NCBI RefSeq assembly: GCF_007858535.1
Contig: NZ_CP040174.1
Location: 62,001 to 126,000, forward strand
From: Arthrobacter sp. UKPF54-2
Lineage (GTDB): Bacteria; Actinomycetota; Actinomycetes; Actinomycetales; Micrococcaceae
DNA length: 64,000 bases
Direction: 5' to 3'
Shown here in pieces: positions 48,590-56,562 of this stretch. The notes below the pieces were generated by a model. That model had not been told where the DNA came from. It made no database searches and saw nothing but the letters and a program-made list of their open reading frames with translations. The position numbers and the translations under genes are program-made. Position 1 is the first letter of the stretch. Every line of letters starts with the position of its first letter.

Positions 48590-50749
48590 ATGGCCGACGG
48601 CGCCGCCACCCACTGCCCCTACTGCGCGCTGCAGTGCGCCATGACACTGACCGCCCCGGCGGCGGATACCGATCCGCTAGATGAGGCCCCGGTGGAGGTG
48701 GCCGGCCGCGACTTCCCCACCAACCGCGGCGGCCTGTGCCGCAAGGGCTGGACCTCGGCGTCGCTGCTGGAGCACCCCGGCCGCGTCACCGAGCCGCTGC
48801 TCAAAGGCGCCGACGGCGTGCACCGCCCGGTCGGCTGGGACGAGGCCCTGGACCGCATCGTCACAGCGGTGAACGCGGCCCGCGGCCGCTACGGGCCGGA
48901 CGGCGTCGGGGTCTTCGGCGGCGGCGGGCTCACCAACGAGAAGGCGTACCAGCTGGGCAAGTTCGCCCGGCTGGCCCTGGGCACCTCGCGGATCGACTAC
49001 AACGGCCGGTTCTGCATGTCTTCCGCCGCAGCCGCCGGGATGCGCGCCTTCGGCCTGGACCGCGGCCTGCCGTTCCCGCTGGCGGACCTCGACGCCGCCA
49101 GCACCATCCTGCTGCTCGGCTCCAACGTCGCCGAGACCATGCCGCCGTTCGTCCAGCACCTGCAGGGCGCGCGCGACGCCGGCGGGCTGATCGTCGTCGA
49201 CCCCCGCCGCTCCGCCACCGCCGCGTTCACCGCCGACGGCGGCGGCCTGCACCTGCAGCCGCTGCCCGGCACCGACCTCGCGCTGCTGCTGGGCCTGGCG
49301 CACGTGGTCATCCACGAAGGACTCGCCGACGCCGGGTACATCGCCGACCGGACCACCGGCTACGAGGCTGTGGCCCGCAGCGTCGCCTCCTACTGGCCCG
49401 AGCGGGTGCAGTCCCTCACCGGGGTCCCGGCCGGGCTGATCCGGGACACCGCCCGCCGGCTCGCCGAGGGCCGGGCGCGCGGCGGCAGCTACGTCCTCAC
49501 CGGCCGCGGCGTGGAACAGCACGTGGACGGGACGGACACCGCCACCGCCGCGATCAACCTCGCCCTGCTGCTGGGCCTGCCCGGCTCGGCACGCAGCGGC
49601 TACGGCACCCTCACCGGCCAGGGCAACGGCCAGGGCGGCCGCGAACACGGACAGAAAGCGGACCAGCTCCCCGGCTACCGCAAGATCACCGACCCCGCCG
49701 CTCGCGCCCACATGGCCGAAGTCTGGGGCGTCCCGGAGACCGCCATCCCCGGCCCCGGCGTCCCCGCCGTCGAACTGCTCACGTCCCTGGGACAGCCCGA
49801 CGGCGTCCGCTGCCTCTTCGTGCACGGAGCCAACGTGGCGGTCTCCGCGCCCGACGCCAACGCAGTGATCGCCGGCCTGCGCAGCCTGGACTTCCTGGTG
49901 GTCTGCGACTTCTTCGTCTCCGAGACCGCGGCCGAGGCGGACCTGATCCTGCCGGTCACCCAATGGGCCGAGGAGGAAGGCACCCTGACCAACCTCGAGG
50001 GCCGGGTGCTGCGCCGGCGCCGGGCCATCGCGCCCCCGCCCGGGGTCCGCAGCGAACTGTGGATCATGACCCGGCTGGCCGAGCTGCTCGAGGCGCCGTC
50101 GACCTTCAGCGAGGACCCGGAGATCGTGTTCGAGGAGCTCCGGCTAGCCTCCGCCGGCGGACTGGCCGACTACTCCGGCATCGACTACGCCCTGCTGGAC
50201 CGCGGCGAGGAAGCCTACTGGCCCTACCCGGCCGGCAGCACGGGCACCCCTCGGCTGTTCCTGGACTCATTTGCCCATCCGGACGGCCGGGCGGTCTTCA
50301 CCCCGGTGGCTCCCCGCCGGCGTACGCTTGCCGCGGTTCCGGAAGCCGCGGGCACGCCGATGACCCTGATCACCGGGCGCCTGCTGGAGCACTACCAGTC
50401 CGGCGCCCAGACCCGCCGGGTGGCAGCCCTCGCCGCGGCCCGGCCCGAGGCCCGCCTGCAGCTGCACCCGGCGGCCGCCGCGGCGCAGGGCATCGCCGAG
50501 GGCGACGTCGTCGCTGTCACCAACGGCCGCGGCGAGGTCCTCTGCCGGGCCGAGCTCAGCGCGGGCATCCGGCCGGAGACCGTGTTCCTGCCGTTCCACT
50601 TCCCGGGGCTGGAGAGCGCCAACCGGCTCACCGAGGCGGCCACGGACCCGGTCTCCGGGATGCCCGAGTTCAAGACCAGCAAGGTGTGGGTGAGGCCGGC
50701 CGCGGCGGGCGCCCGCGCGGAGGTCCTGCAGATGGAAGGTGCCCCATGA
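48590..50749 (+). CDS. nasA: Assimilatory nitrate reductase catalytic subunit
   Basis: The product is 719 aa, a molybdopterin guanine dinucleotide oxidoreductase that reduces nitrate to nitrite in the cytosol. The [4Fe-4S] ligands are C9, C12, C16 and C50 (CPYCALQC and GGLCRKGW). Further features are RIDYNGRFCMSSAAAAGMRA with the Mo-site cysteine, GTLTGQGNGQGGREHGQKAD and the C-terminal dinucleotide-binding domain (TLITGRLLEHYQSGAQTRRV). It lacks the C-terminal [2Fe-2S] extension of some NasA. The ATG overlaps nothing but directly follows narK; its stop overlaps nasB by ATGA. Confidence 0.93.
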   Translation: MADGAATHCPYCALQCAMTLTAPAADTDPLDEAPVEVAGRDFPTNRGGLCRKGWTSASLLEHPGRVTEPLLKGADGVHRPVGWDEALDRIVTAVNAARGRYGPDGVGVFGGGGLTNEKAYQLGKFARLALGTSRIDYNGRFCMSSAAAAGMRAFGLDRGLPFPLADLDAASTILLLGSNVAETMPPFVQHLQGARDAGGLIVVDPRRSATAAFTADGGGLHLQPLPGTDLALLLGLAHVVIHEGLADAGYIADRTTGYEAVARSVASYWPERVQSLTGVPAGLIRDTARRLAEGRARGGSYVLTGRGVEQHVDGTDTATAAINLALLLGLPGSARSGYGTLTGQGNGQGGREHGQKADQLPGYRKITDPAARAHMAEVWGVPETAIPGPGVPAVELLTSLGQPDGVRCLFVHGANVAVSAPDANAVIAGLRSLDFLVVCDFFVSETAAEADLILPVTQWAEEEGTLTNLEGRVLRRRRAIAPPPGVRSELWIMTRLAELLEAPSTFSEDPEIVFEELRLASAGGLADYSGIDYALLDRGEEAYWPYPAGSTGTPRLFLDSFAHPDGRAVFTPVAPRRRTLAAVPEAAGTPMTLITGRLLEHYQSGAQTRRVAALAAARPEARLQLHPAAAAAQGIAEGDVVAVTNGRGEVLCRAELSAGIRPETVFLPFHFPGLESANRLTEAATDPVSGMPEFKTSKVWVRPAAAGARAEVLQMEGAP

Positions 50750-52299
50750 CGGAACGGATTGTAGTGGTGGGCTTCGGCCCGGTGGCGGCACGGCTGATCG
50801 ATGAACTGATCCCGGCGGTGCGGGGCGGGCTGGTGCACCTGACCGTCGTCGGCGAGGAAACGGAGGCCGCGTACAACCGCGTGCTGGTGGCGGACCTCGG
50901 CGTCGGGCGGACCACGGCCGCCGCCTTGGCGCTGGCGGATGCGGCGGCACTGGTGGCCGACGGCGTCGACGTCCGGCTGGGGGTCCGGGTCCGAAGGGTG
51001 GACCGAGCCCGGCAGCGGGTCCTGCTGGCCGACGGCAGTTCCCCGGGCTACGACCGGCTGGTCTTCGCCACCGGGTCCCGGCCGGTGATCCCCAACCTCA
51101 CCGGGCTGAACCCGGATCCGGCCGCCCCCGTGCTGCCCGCCGGGGTGACGGCGCTGCGGGACCTGGCGGATGCCGCGGCGCTGCAGGCGGCGGTGGCCGG
51201 CGGTAAGCGCGTGGTGGTCCTGGGCGGCGGCGTGCTGGGCCTGGAGACGGCGCTGGCCGCGGCCGAGGAGGGCGCCACCGTGACCGTGGTGCACAATGGC
51301 CCGCACCCGCTGGGCCGCAATATCGACCGCGGCGGCGGTGCCGTGCTCGCGGCCTCGCTGCGGAACTGCGGTGTACGGGTGGCTGGCAACGCCCGCTCGG
51401 TGGCCGTGGAGACCGGGGCCCACGGCGCCTTCTCCGCGCTGCTGCTGGAGGACGGTTCCGCGATCGACGGCGAGCTGCTGGTGCTCTCCTGCGGCGTGCG
51501 ACCGCGAACGGAGCTGGCGGAGGGCTGCGGGCTGTCGACGGGGGCCGGGATACTGGTGGACCACCGCTTAAGGGCGCACCACGAGCCGCACATTTTCGCG
51601 ATCGGTGACTGCGCCGAGGTCCGCTGCCCCGACCCGGATTGTCTGGCGTGCCGGAGTGCGCGGGGCCCGTCCGGGCTGGTGGGGCCGGGCTGGCGGCAGG
51701 CCGAGTGGCTGGCCGGGTACCTGACGTTGCTGGCGTCCGGTTCTGGTGCCGGGGCTGATGCCTTGCCGCCGCTGCCGGCTGAACAGCCGGGCGTGGTGGT
51801 ACTCAAGGCCCGCGGCCTGACCATGGCCGTGGCCGGCGATGTGTCCGCCGAGCCATGGGATGAGGAGGCTTTGACCGCCGGTGCCGTGGGCGGGCGGGCG
51901 CGGCTGCAGGTAGCCCAGTGGTCCGACCCCGAGCACGGCCGCTACGTCAAGATGACCACCCGGGCCGGAGTGCTCGAGGGCCTGGTGGCCGTGGGCATGC
52001 CCCGCACCGCGGCCGAACTGGTGCAGCTCTTCGAACGCGGCGCCGAGCTGCCCGCGGACCGGTCGCTGCTGCTGCGCCTGGACGGCCCGGACCAGGCTCC
52101 TTCTACCGCGTCCGATCCCGAGCGGACCGTGTGCCGCTGCGCGGGGGTGAGCGGAACCGCCATTGCCGCCGCAGTGACCGGAGGGTGCGGGACGGTGGCC
52201 GAGGTGTCCGCGGAGACCCGCGCCGGCACCGGCTGCGGCGGCTGCCACGAAGACATCAAGGGGCTCATCGAGAAGCACTTCCAGGGCGCCGTGGCGTAG
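50746..52299 (+). CDS. nasB: Nitrate reductase electron-transfer subunit (FAD, BFD [2Fe-2S])
   Basis: The product is 517 aa. It has an N-terminal pyridine nucleotide-disulfide reductase fold: ERIVVVGFGPVAARLIDELI, KRVVVLGGGVLGLETALAAA and HIFAIGDCAEV. At the C-terminus there is a BFD-like cluster site with C463/C465 (CRCAGVSG) and C497/C500 (GTGCGGCHED). It resembles the N-terminal part of NirB but has no siroheme domain, so it probably passes NAD(P)H electrons to NasA. ATG 50746 overlaps the nasA stop. A much longer in-frame ORF from 48736 lies inside nasA and is a shadow. Confidence 0.85.
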   Translation: MTERIVVVGFGPVAARLIDELIPAVRGGLVHLTVVGEETEAAYNRVLVADLGVGRTTAAALALADAAALVADGVDVRLGVRVRRVDRARQRVLLADGSSPGYDRLVFATGSRPVIPNLTGLNPDPAAPVLPAGVTALRDLADAAALQAAVAGGKRVVVLGGGVLGLETALAAAEEGATVTVVHNGPHPLGRNIDRGGGAVLAASLRNCGVRVAGNARSVAVETGAHGAFSALLLEDGSAIDGELLVLSCGVRPRTELAEGCGLSTGAGILVDHRLRAHHEPHIFAIGDCAEVRCPDPDCLACRSARGPSGLVGPGWRQAEWLAGYLTLLASGSGAGADALPPLPAEQPGVVVLKARGLTMAVAGDVSAEPWDEEALTAGAVGGRARLQVAQWSDPEHGRYVKMTTRAGVLEGLVAVGMPRTAAELVQLFERGAELPADRSLLLRLDGPDQAPSTASDPERTVCRCAGVSGTAIAAAVTGGCGTVAEVSAETRAGTGCGGCHEDIKGLIEKHFQGAVA

Positions 52300-52416
52300 G
52301 TCTGGCCGGACAGCTGTCGTTCCCTCCGGAAATTGAGCCCCAGGTCTTCTGCGGCCGCAACGCGAGCGCAATGATTAAGTTACTGATCTCGGACGTGGAG
52401 TGGAGCGGAGAGGACC

Positions 52417-52587
52417 ATGTTCAAGGCGCTGCTGTGCAAGCTGAATATTCAGCATGATTGGCATATCGAACATGCCGAGGACGGCGCTCTGGACAAGCGC
52501 TGCCGGCGTTGCGGCAAGGACGACGACAGCGGAGGCGGAGGGGGCGGGACTTTCGCTGCCTGGGCCGGACCGTCCGGGATGGGCTAA
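52417..52587 (+). CDS. Small CxxC protein (56 aa)
   Basis: The product is 56 aa: MFKALLCKLNIQHDWHIEHA followed by EDGALDKRCRRCGKDDD and a glycine-rich tail. C7, C29 and C32, with three histidines in between, suggest a small zinc-ribbon-like domain. GAGAGGA precedes the ATG at good spacing, which supports a real gene although it is short. Proteins of this look occur in other actinobacteria as hypothetical genes (from memory). Nothing connects it with nasB upstream beyond position. Confidence 0.6.
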   Translation: MFKALLCKLNIQHDWHIEHAEDGALDKRCRRCGKDDDSGGGGGGTFAAWAGPSGMG

Positions 52588-52680
52588 GGCCCTCATCCCC
52601 GTCAGCCTTTCTCCCCTTGGCCCGCCCACTCCCGCAAGCGTTCAATGGGCACAGGTTCTCACCGTCTCCAGGAGGCAGCC

Positions 52681-53217
52681 GTGTCCGTCCCCATGATCCT
52701 GGCGGTTGCCGCCGTCGTTGTGGTCGCCGTCGTGCTGGGAGTGGTCTTTGGCCGGCAGAAGGATGTGCGGCGGCGCGCCGCCGCACCCGTGAAGACGGGC
52801 GCGGTGCTGATGGCGGTCTTCACCGCTTTCGGCGGGGCATTCATCGGCGGTTACGCCATGGACGAGCCGGGCGGCACCGCGGGGTTGCTGATGATCCTCG
52901 CCTGAGCGGTGCCGATGCTGGTCCTCGCGGCCCTAGCCTGGTTCTGGCCAGCCGGGACCGCTCCCCTGCTGACGGCGCTGACCGCCGCATTCATCGCCAT
53001 CTGTGTGTGGTTCGCCCTCGACCCGGCGATGGCGCGCGGCTTCCAGGACGACAACGGGCCGGTGCTCGCCGTCGGCGTCGTCGCCCTGGCGTTCCCGGCT
53101 GCGGTCCTCGGGCTGAAACGGACCCGGCCGGCCGGCTGGTTGCTGCTGGCCCTGGTGGCAGCCCGGATGGCCCTCGGGAGTTCGACGCCGGACACCGTCC
53201 GAGCGGCAGCGGCCTAA
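52681..53217 (+). pseudogene. Small membrane protein gene split by an in-frame TGA
   Basis: From GTG 52681 (AGGAGG upstream) the frame encodes 74 residues with two hydrophobic segments and stops at TGA 52903-52905. The same frame continues at once through 103 more codons (AVPMLVLAALAWFWPAG...) with three more hydrophobic segments to TAA 53215-53217. Reading TGA as TGG (Trp) would give a continuous five-segment protein of 178 residues, with the break inside the third segment (LLMILA-x-AVPMLVLAALAWF). I take it as a nonsense-broken gene; two separate small genes (52681-52905 and GTG 52909-53217) are the alternative. Its final stop overlaps the flavodoxin stop on the other strand. Confidence 0.65.
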
Positions 53218-53753
53218 GCCTTTGCGGCAGGCAGCCCGGCCACGAAGTCCTCGGCGAAACGCCGGACGCCGTCCCACTCGGTGTAGACGTAATCACGGGA
53301 CAGGTCCGTGTCCGGTGAGCCCTTGCTGCTGGTGATCCGCTTCATCATGTGCCGCTTGAGGAAGCCGTACTGGGTGTAGGGCAGCGCCCCGGCGAACAGG
53401 CCGACGTGCGCCGGTCGCCAGCCAGTCTCCTCCTCGAATTTCTCCACGTACCCTTCCGCGCTTTCCTCGTCCCCGTGGGCAGCGAGGCTGACCGAGAACA
53501 GCGCCGAGGGCAGCCGCTCCAACGCCGCCTTGTTCGCGCGGACAAAATCAGTAACGAACCCCTCGTGCTTGCCCATGTGGACCGAGGCTCCGACGATGAC
53601 GCCGTCGCAGTCGTCCGGGAAGGAGTCACCGGAACTCTGCAGGTCCGCCGCTCGGGCCTCGTGGCCGTGCTCGCGGATCACGTAGGCGATGTACTCGGCG
53701 ATCCGGGCGGTCTGGCCCTCGACGGTCCCGAAGGGAATGTAAATATTGGCCAT
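53214..53753 (-). CDS. Flavodoxin-domain protein (HemG-like)
   Basis: The product is 179 aa. The N-terminal FMN loop IYIPFGTVEGQTARIAEYIA, GVIVGASVHMGKHEG and FSVSLAAHGDEESAEGYVEK, then LFAGALPYTQYGFLKRHMMK, are those of menaquinone-dependent protoporphyrinogen oxidase HemG and its relatives. Haem genes are not nearby, so it may be a general flavodoxin-like oxidoreductase. It converges on the broken membrane gene with overlapping stops and diverges from the aldehyde dehydrogenase gene. Confidence 0.82.
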   Translation of the reverse strand: MANIYIPFGTVEGQTARIAEYIAYVIREHGHEARAADLQSSGDSFPDDCDGVIVGASVHMGKHEGFVTDFVRANKAALERLPSALFSVSLAAHGDEESAEGYVEKFEEETGWRPAHVGLFAGALPYTQYGFLKRHMMKRITSSKGSPDTDLSRDYVYTEWDGVRRFAEDFVAGLPAAKA

Positions 53754-53932
53754 GGTCCACCGTGCCCAGCACCCGCGGCCCGGGGCTAGGGCCGAATGTC
53801 ACCGAGGGTCAATAGTGGGCGGGTCTTGACGGCGACGGCGGCACGACATGTGATGGACGGGGCCGCACCTTCGCTTTCGGGTCCGGCCCCGACGCCTCCG
53901 CACGCCACGGTCCCCACGATGAAAGGACAAAG

Positions 53933-55390
53933 ATGTCCCTGCTCGACTCCGCCCTCTGGGAGGGCAAAATCTACCTCAACGGCTGGCGCACCGGCGGAGG
54001 CGGGACTGCTGACGCCGTCGAACCAGCCACCGGCGAGACCCTGGGCAGCTACGGCGTCGCCTCCGTGGCGGACGTCCGCGAAGCCGCCACCACCGCCGCG
54101 AAAGCCCAGAAGGAGTGGGCCGCCCGGAACCCCGAGGACCGGGCCGCCGTGCTGCGCCGGGCCGGCCAGCTCTGGGAGGAACACGGCGCGGAAATCCAGG
54201 ACTGGATCGTCCGCGAATCCGGCGGCATCCCGCCGAAGGCCGGGCTGGAGACCCACATCGCCGCCAACGAATGCTACGACGCCTCCGCGCTGCCCTCGCT
54301 GCCGGCCGGGGACGTGCTCACCTCGAACGAAAACCGCTGGTCCTTCGCCCGGCGCCGGCCCGTGGGGGTGGTCTCCGTGATCGCGCCGTTCAACTTCCCG
54401 CTCATCCTCTCGATCCGCGCCGTCGCCCCGGCCCTGGCCCTCGGCAACGCCGTGCTGCTCAAGCCGGACCCCCGCACCGCGGTCTGCGGCGGCGTCACCG
54501 TGATGCGGATCTTCGAGGAGGCCGGACTCCCGCCGGGGCTGCTCTCGCTGCTGCCCGGCGGCGCGGACGTCGGCGCCGCCGTCGTCGAGGCCCCCGAAGT
54601 CCGCGTGATCGCCTTTACCGGCTCGACGGCGGCCGGCCGCAAGGTGGGCGAGGCGGCCGGGCGGCTGCTCAAGCGCGCCCACCTGGAACTCGGCGGCAAC
54701 AACGCGCTGATTGTGCTGCCCGGCGCGGACCTGGCCAAGGCCGCCTCCGCGGCGGCGTTCGGATCGTTTATGCACCAGGGCCAGATCTGCATGGCGGCCG
54801 GACGGCACATTGTGCACGAGGACATCTACGAGGACTACGTGGCCGCGCTCGCCGAGAAGGCCGGGCACCTGCCGGTGGGAGACCCCAAGAGCGGCACCGT
54901 GGCCCTGGGCCCGGTGATCGACGAACGCCAACTGCAGCGGGTGGACGGCATTGTGCAGGACGCGGTGCAGGCCGGGGCGCGGCTGGCCGCCGGCGGGACC
55001 CATGACGGCCGGTTCTACCAGCCCACGGTGCTGGTGGACCTGGCCCAAGACAGCCCGGCGTGGAAGGACGAGATCTTCGGCCCGGTGGCACCGGTGATGA
55101 AGTTCTCCACCCTCGATGAGGCCGTGGCGCTGGCCAACGACAACGAATACGGCCTCTCCATCGGCATCCTGGGCGAGGTCGGCATGGCCATGACCATTGC
55201 GGACCGGCTGGACTCCGGCAAGGTCCACATCAACGAGCAGACGGTCTCCGACGAGGCGAACTCGCCCTTTGGCGGGGTGAAGAACTCCGGCAACGGCTCA
55301 CGGATCGGCGGGCACCACGCCAATATGGAGTCCTTCACCGAGATCCAGTGGCTCACCATGCGCCCGGACATCGCGCCGTACCCGTTCTAG
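53933..55390 (+). CDS. NAD(P)-dependent aldehyde dehydrogenase (benzaldehyde dehydrogenase-like)
   Basis: The product is 485 aa. It has the catalytic C286 (FMHQGQICMAAGRHIVHED), general base E252 (LELGGNNALIVLPGADL), coenzyme motif IAPFNFPLILSIRAVAPALA and FTGSTAAGRKVGEAAGRLL. The NN after ELGG and the HQGQICM sequence are typical of benzaldehyde-dehydrogenase-type enzymes (XylC-like). It may oxidise aromatic or aliphatic aldehydes; no pathway genes lie beside it. ATG 53933 follows AAAGGAC. The lower-GC block begins just after its stop. Confidence 0.88.
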   Translation: MSLLDSALWEGKIYLNGWRTGGGGTADAVEPATGETLGSYGVASVADVREAATTAAKAQKEWAARNPEDRAAVLRRAGQLWEEHGAEIQDWIVRESGGIPPKAGLETHIAANECYDASALPSLPAGDVLTSNENRWSFARRRPVGVVSVIAPFNFPLILSIRAVAPALALGNAVLLKPDPRTAVCGGVTVMRIFEEAGLPPGLLSLLPGGADVGAAVVEAPEVRVIAFTGSTAAGRKVGEAAGRLLKRAHLELGGNNALIVLPGADLAKAASAAAFGSFMHQGQICMAAGRHIVHEDIYEDYVAALAEKAGHLPVGDPKSGTVALGPVIDERQLQRVDGIVQDAVQAGARLAAGGTHDGRFYQPTVLVDLAQDSPAWKDEIFGPVAPVMKFSTLDEAVALANDNEYGLSIGILGEVGMAMTIADRLDSGKVHINEQTVSDEANSPFGGVKNSGNGSRIGGHHANMESFTEIQWLTMRPDIAPYPF

Positions 55391-55464
55391 GCGAAGGTCG
55401 TACTTAGAGGCCTTCTGCTCCGCAACGCACGTCATGGGCCTGCTGAATTGCAACCGAGAAGTCA

Positions 55465-56562
55465 TCAGCGGCGCTGGCCCTCTGGAAGCTGGGTGCGCCG
55501 ATAGACGATACCGCGGTGTGGACGCAGAACAATCTGACGTGGCGACGAAGTGCCGGTCGCATCAACCATCCCCGGGGGCACGGTCACCCGCCGGCGACAG
55601 CGTCCGTCCTCATTGAAATTTACCGCCGCCCAGCCCCCGGTAAACTCCCGCGACCATACGTCTCCCTGTCCCGTCGCGGGATGCAGTGGTGCCCCCAGGT
55701 TCCAATCAAGCTCCGGGGTGTGCTGCGTCCGGCTGTAATCGTCGTGGGCAGTCGCGGAGTATGCTCCGGTGCCGGCGTTGAATATCCAGAACGCAGCCAG
55801 GCCGTAGCTGAAATTGGGGTGGCGATCGTCTCCATCGGTGGGGACCCGAAGAATGGTAAGTCCTGGGCCGCTAGCCTGGGTGAGTTGGGCTTCCACGGTT
55901 GCCGGGCCGAAGAGGTTGGTGGGGCCGTAGCCCAACCAGACCTCCTCGAAGCCGCCTCCGTAGGAGGCGTGGGATGCCCAACGACCCTTCTCACGCCGGG
56001 ACTCGGCGATGTTGGGAACCAGGATCTTTCCGACCCGATTCAGCGCCTGGCCGGCAGCATGGACCAAGCTGTTCAGGCCGTCCCGGAGCCCTGAAAGGGA
56101 TTCCACACCTGACAATGGCAGGTTCAAGCCGTAGTAGTCGTCGAACACGTCGTTGTCTCCCATGACGCCGTCGAAGGGAGAGTCCCGGAGTTCGGCAACG
56201 ACGTTGGCAACCCACTGGGAGCGATAGTCTTCATCCCACACCGTCATCTGCCAGTGTCCCGGATAGCGCTCCCACTGGACGCGCTCCCCGTCCAGCCGTC
56301 GTGAGAACCACTGTGCACCGGCGGCTTCTGCCTCTAGATAGGAGACCCCTGACGAATAGATGGGTCCAGGCTCGTAATCGCGTGTCGAGGACAGACACTT
56401 GTAGCACAGCAAGGTCATGTCCGGCCGCCGCTGCTTCAGCTCCCGGGCGGCGTCCAGCTCCCATGGCTGCAAGATCGCGGCCCGGTAGTGTTCGGCGGCG
56501 AAATCGAGCTGCTCGGGGGTGATCGGATCGCCATAGCGGATCCAGGCTCCGACACCGCTCAC
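55465..56562 (-). CDS. Putative glycoside hydrolase of the GHL15 type
   Basis: The product is 365 aa without a signal peptide. The N-terminus GAWIRYGDPITPEQLDFAAE, LLCYKCLSSTRDYEPGPIYS and FDGVMGDNDVFDDYYGLNLP are the layout of GHL15-type TIM-barrel proteins related to glycoside hydrolases; acidic residues in DGVMGDND may be catalytic. A C-terminal beta-rich part has SREFTGGWAAVNFNEDGR. It overlaps the glycosyltransferase gene by ATGA, so the two are coupled. Its role in the Pel-like locus could be trimming the polymer. Base composition is lower in GC than the flanking genes. Confidence 0.7.
   Translation of the reverse strand: MSGVGAWIRYGDPITPEQLDFAAEHYRAAILQPWELDAARELKQRRPDMTLLCYKCLSSTRDYEPGPIYSSGVSYLEAEAAGAQWFSRRLDGERVQWERYPGHWQMTVWDEDYRSQWVANVVAELRDSPFDGVMGDNDVFDDYYGLNLPLSGVESLSGLRDGLNSLVHAAGQALNRVGKILVPNIAESRREKGRWASHASYGGGFEEVWLGYGPTNLFGPATVEAQLTQASGPGLTILRVPTDGDDRHPNFSYGLAAFWIFNAGTGAYSATAHDDYSRTQHTPELDWNLGAPLHPATGQGDVWSREFTGGWAAVNFNEDGRCRRRVTVPPGMVDATGTSSPRQIVLRPHRGIVYRRTQLPEGQRR

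Noticed and set aside
48736..50745. N-terminal extension of the nasB frame
   Set aside because: It lies within nasA in another frame; the ATG at 50746 with the ATGA overlap gives a proper N-terminus.
50746..52299. Full NirB nitrite reductase
   Set aside because: The protein ends after the BFD cluster; no ferredoxin-nitrite reductase/siroheme domain follows.
52903..52905. TGA read as selenocysteine
   Set aside because: The context is a hydrophobic membrane segment where Trp fits, no bacterial SECIS-like hairpin is evident just downstream, and the family has no known Sec site.
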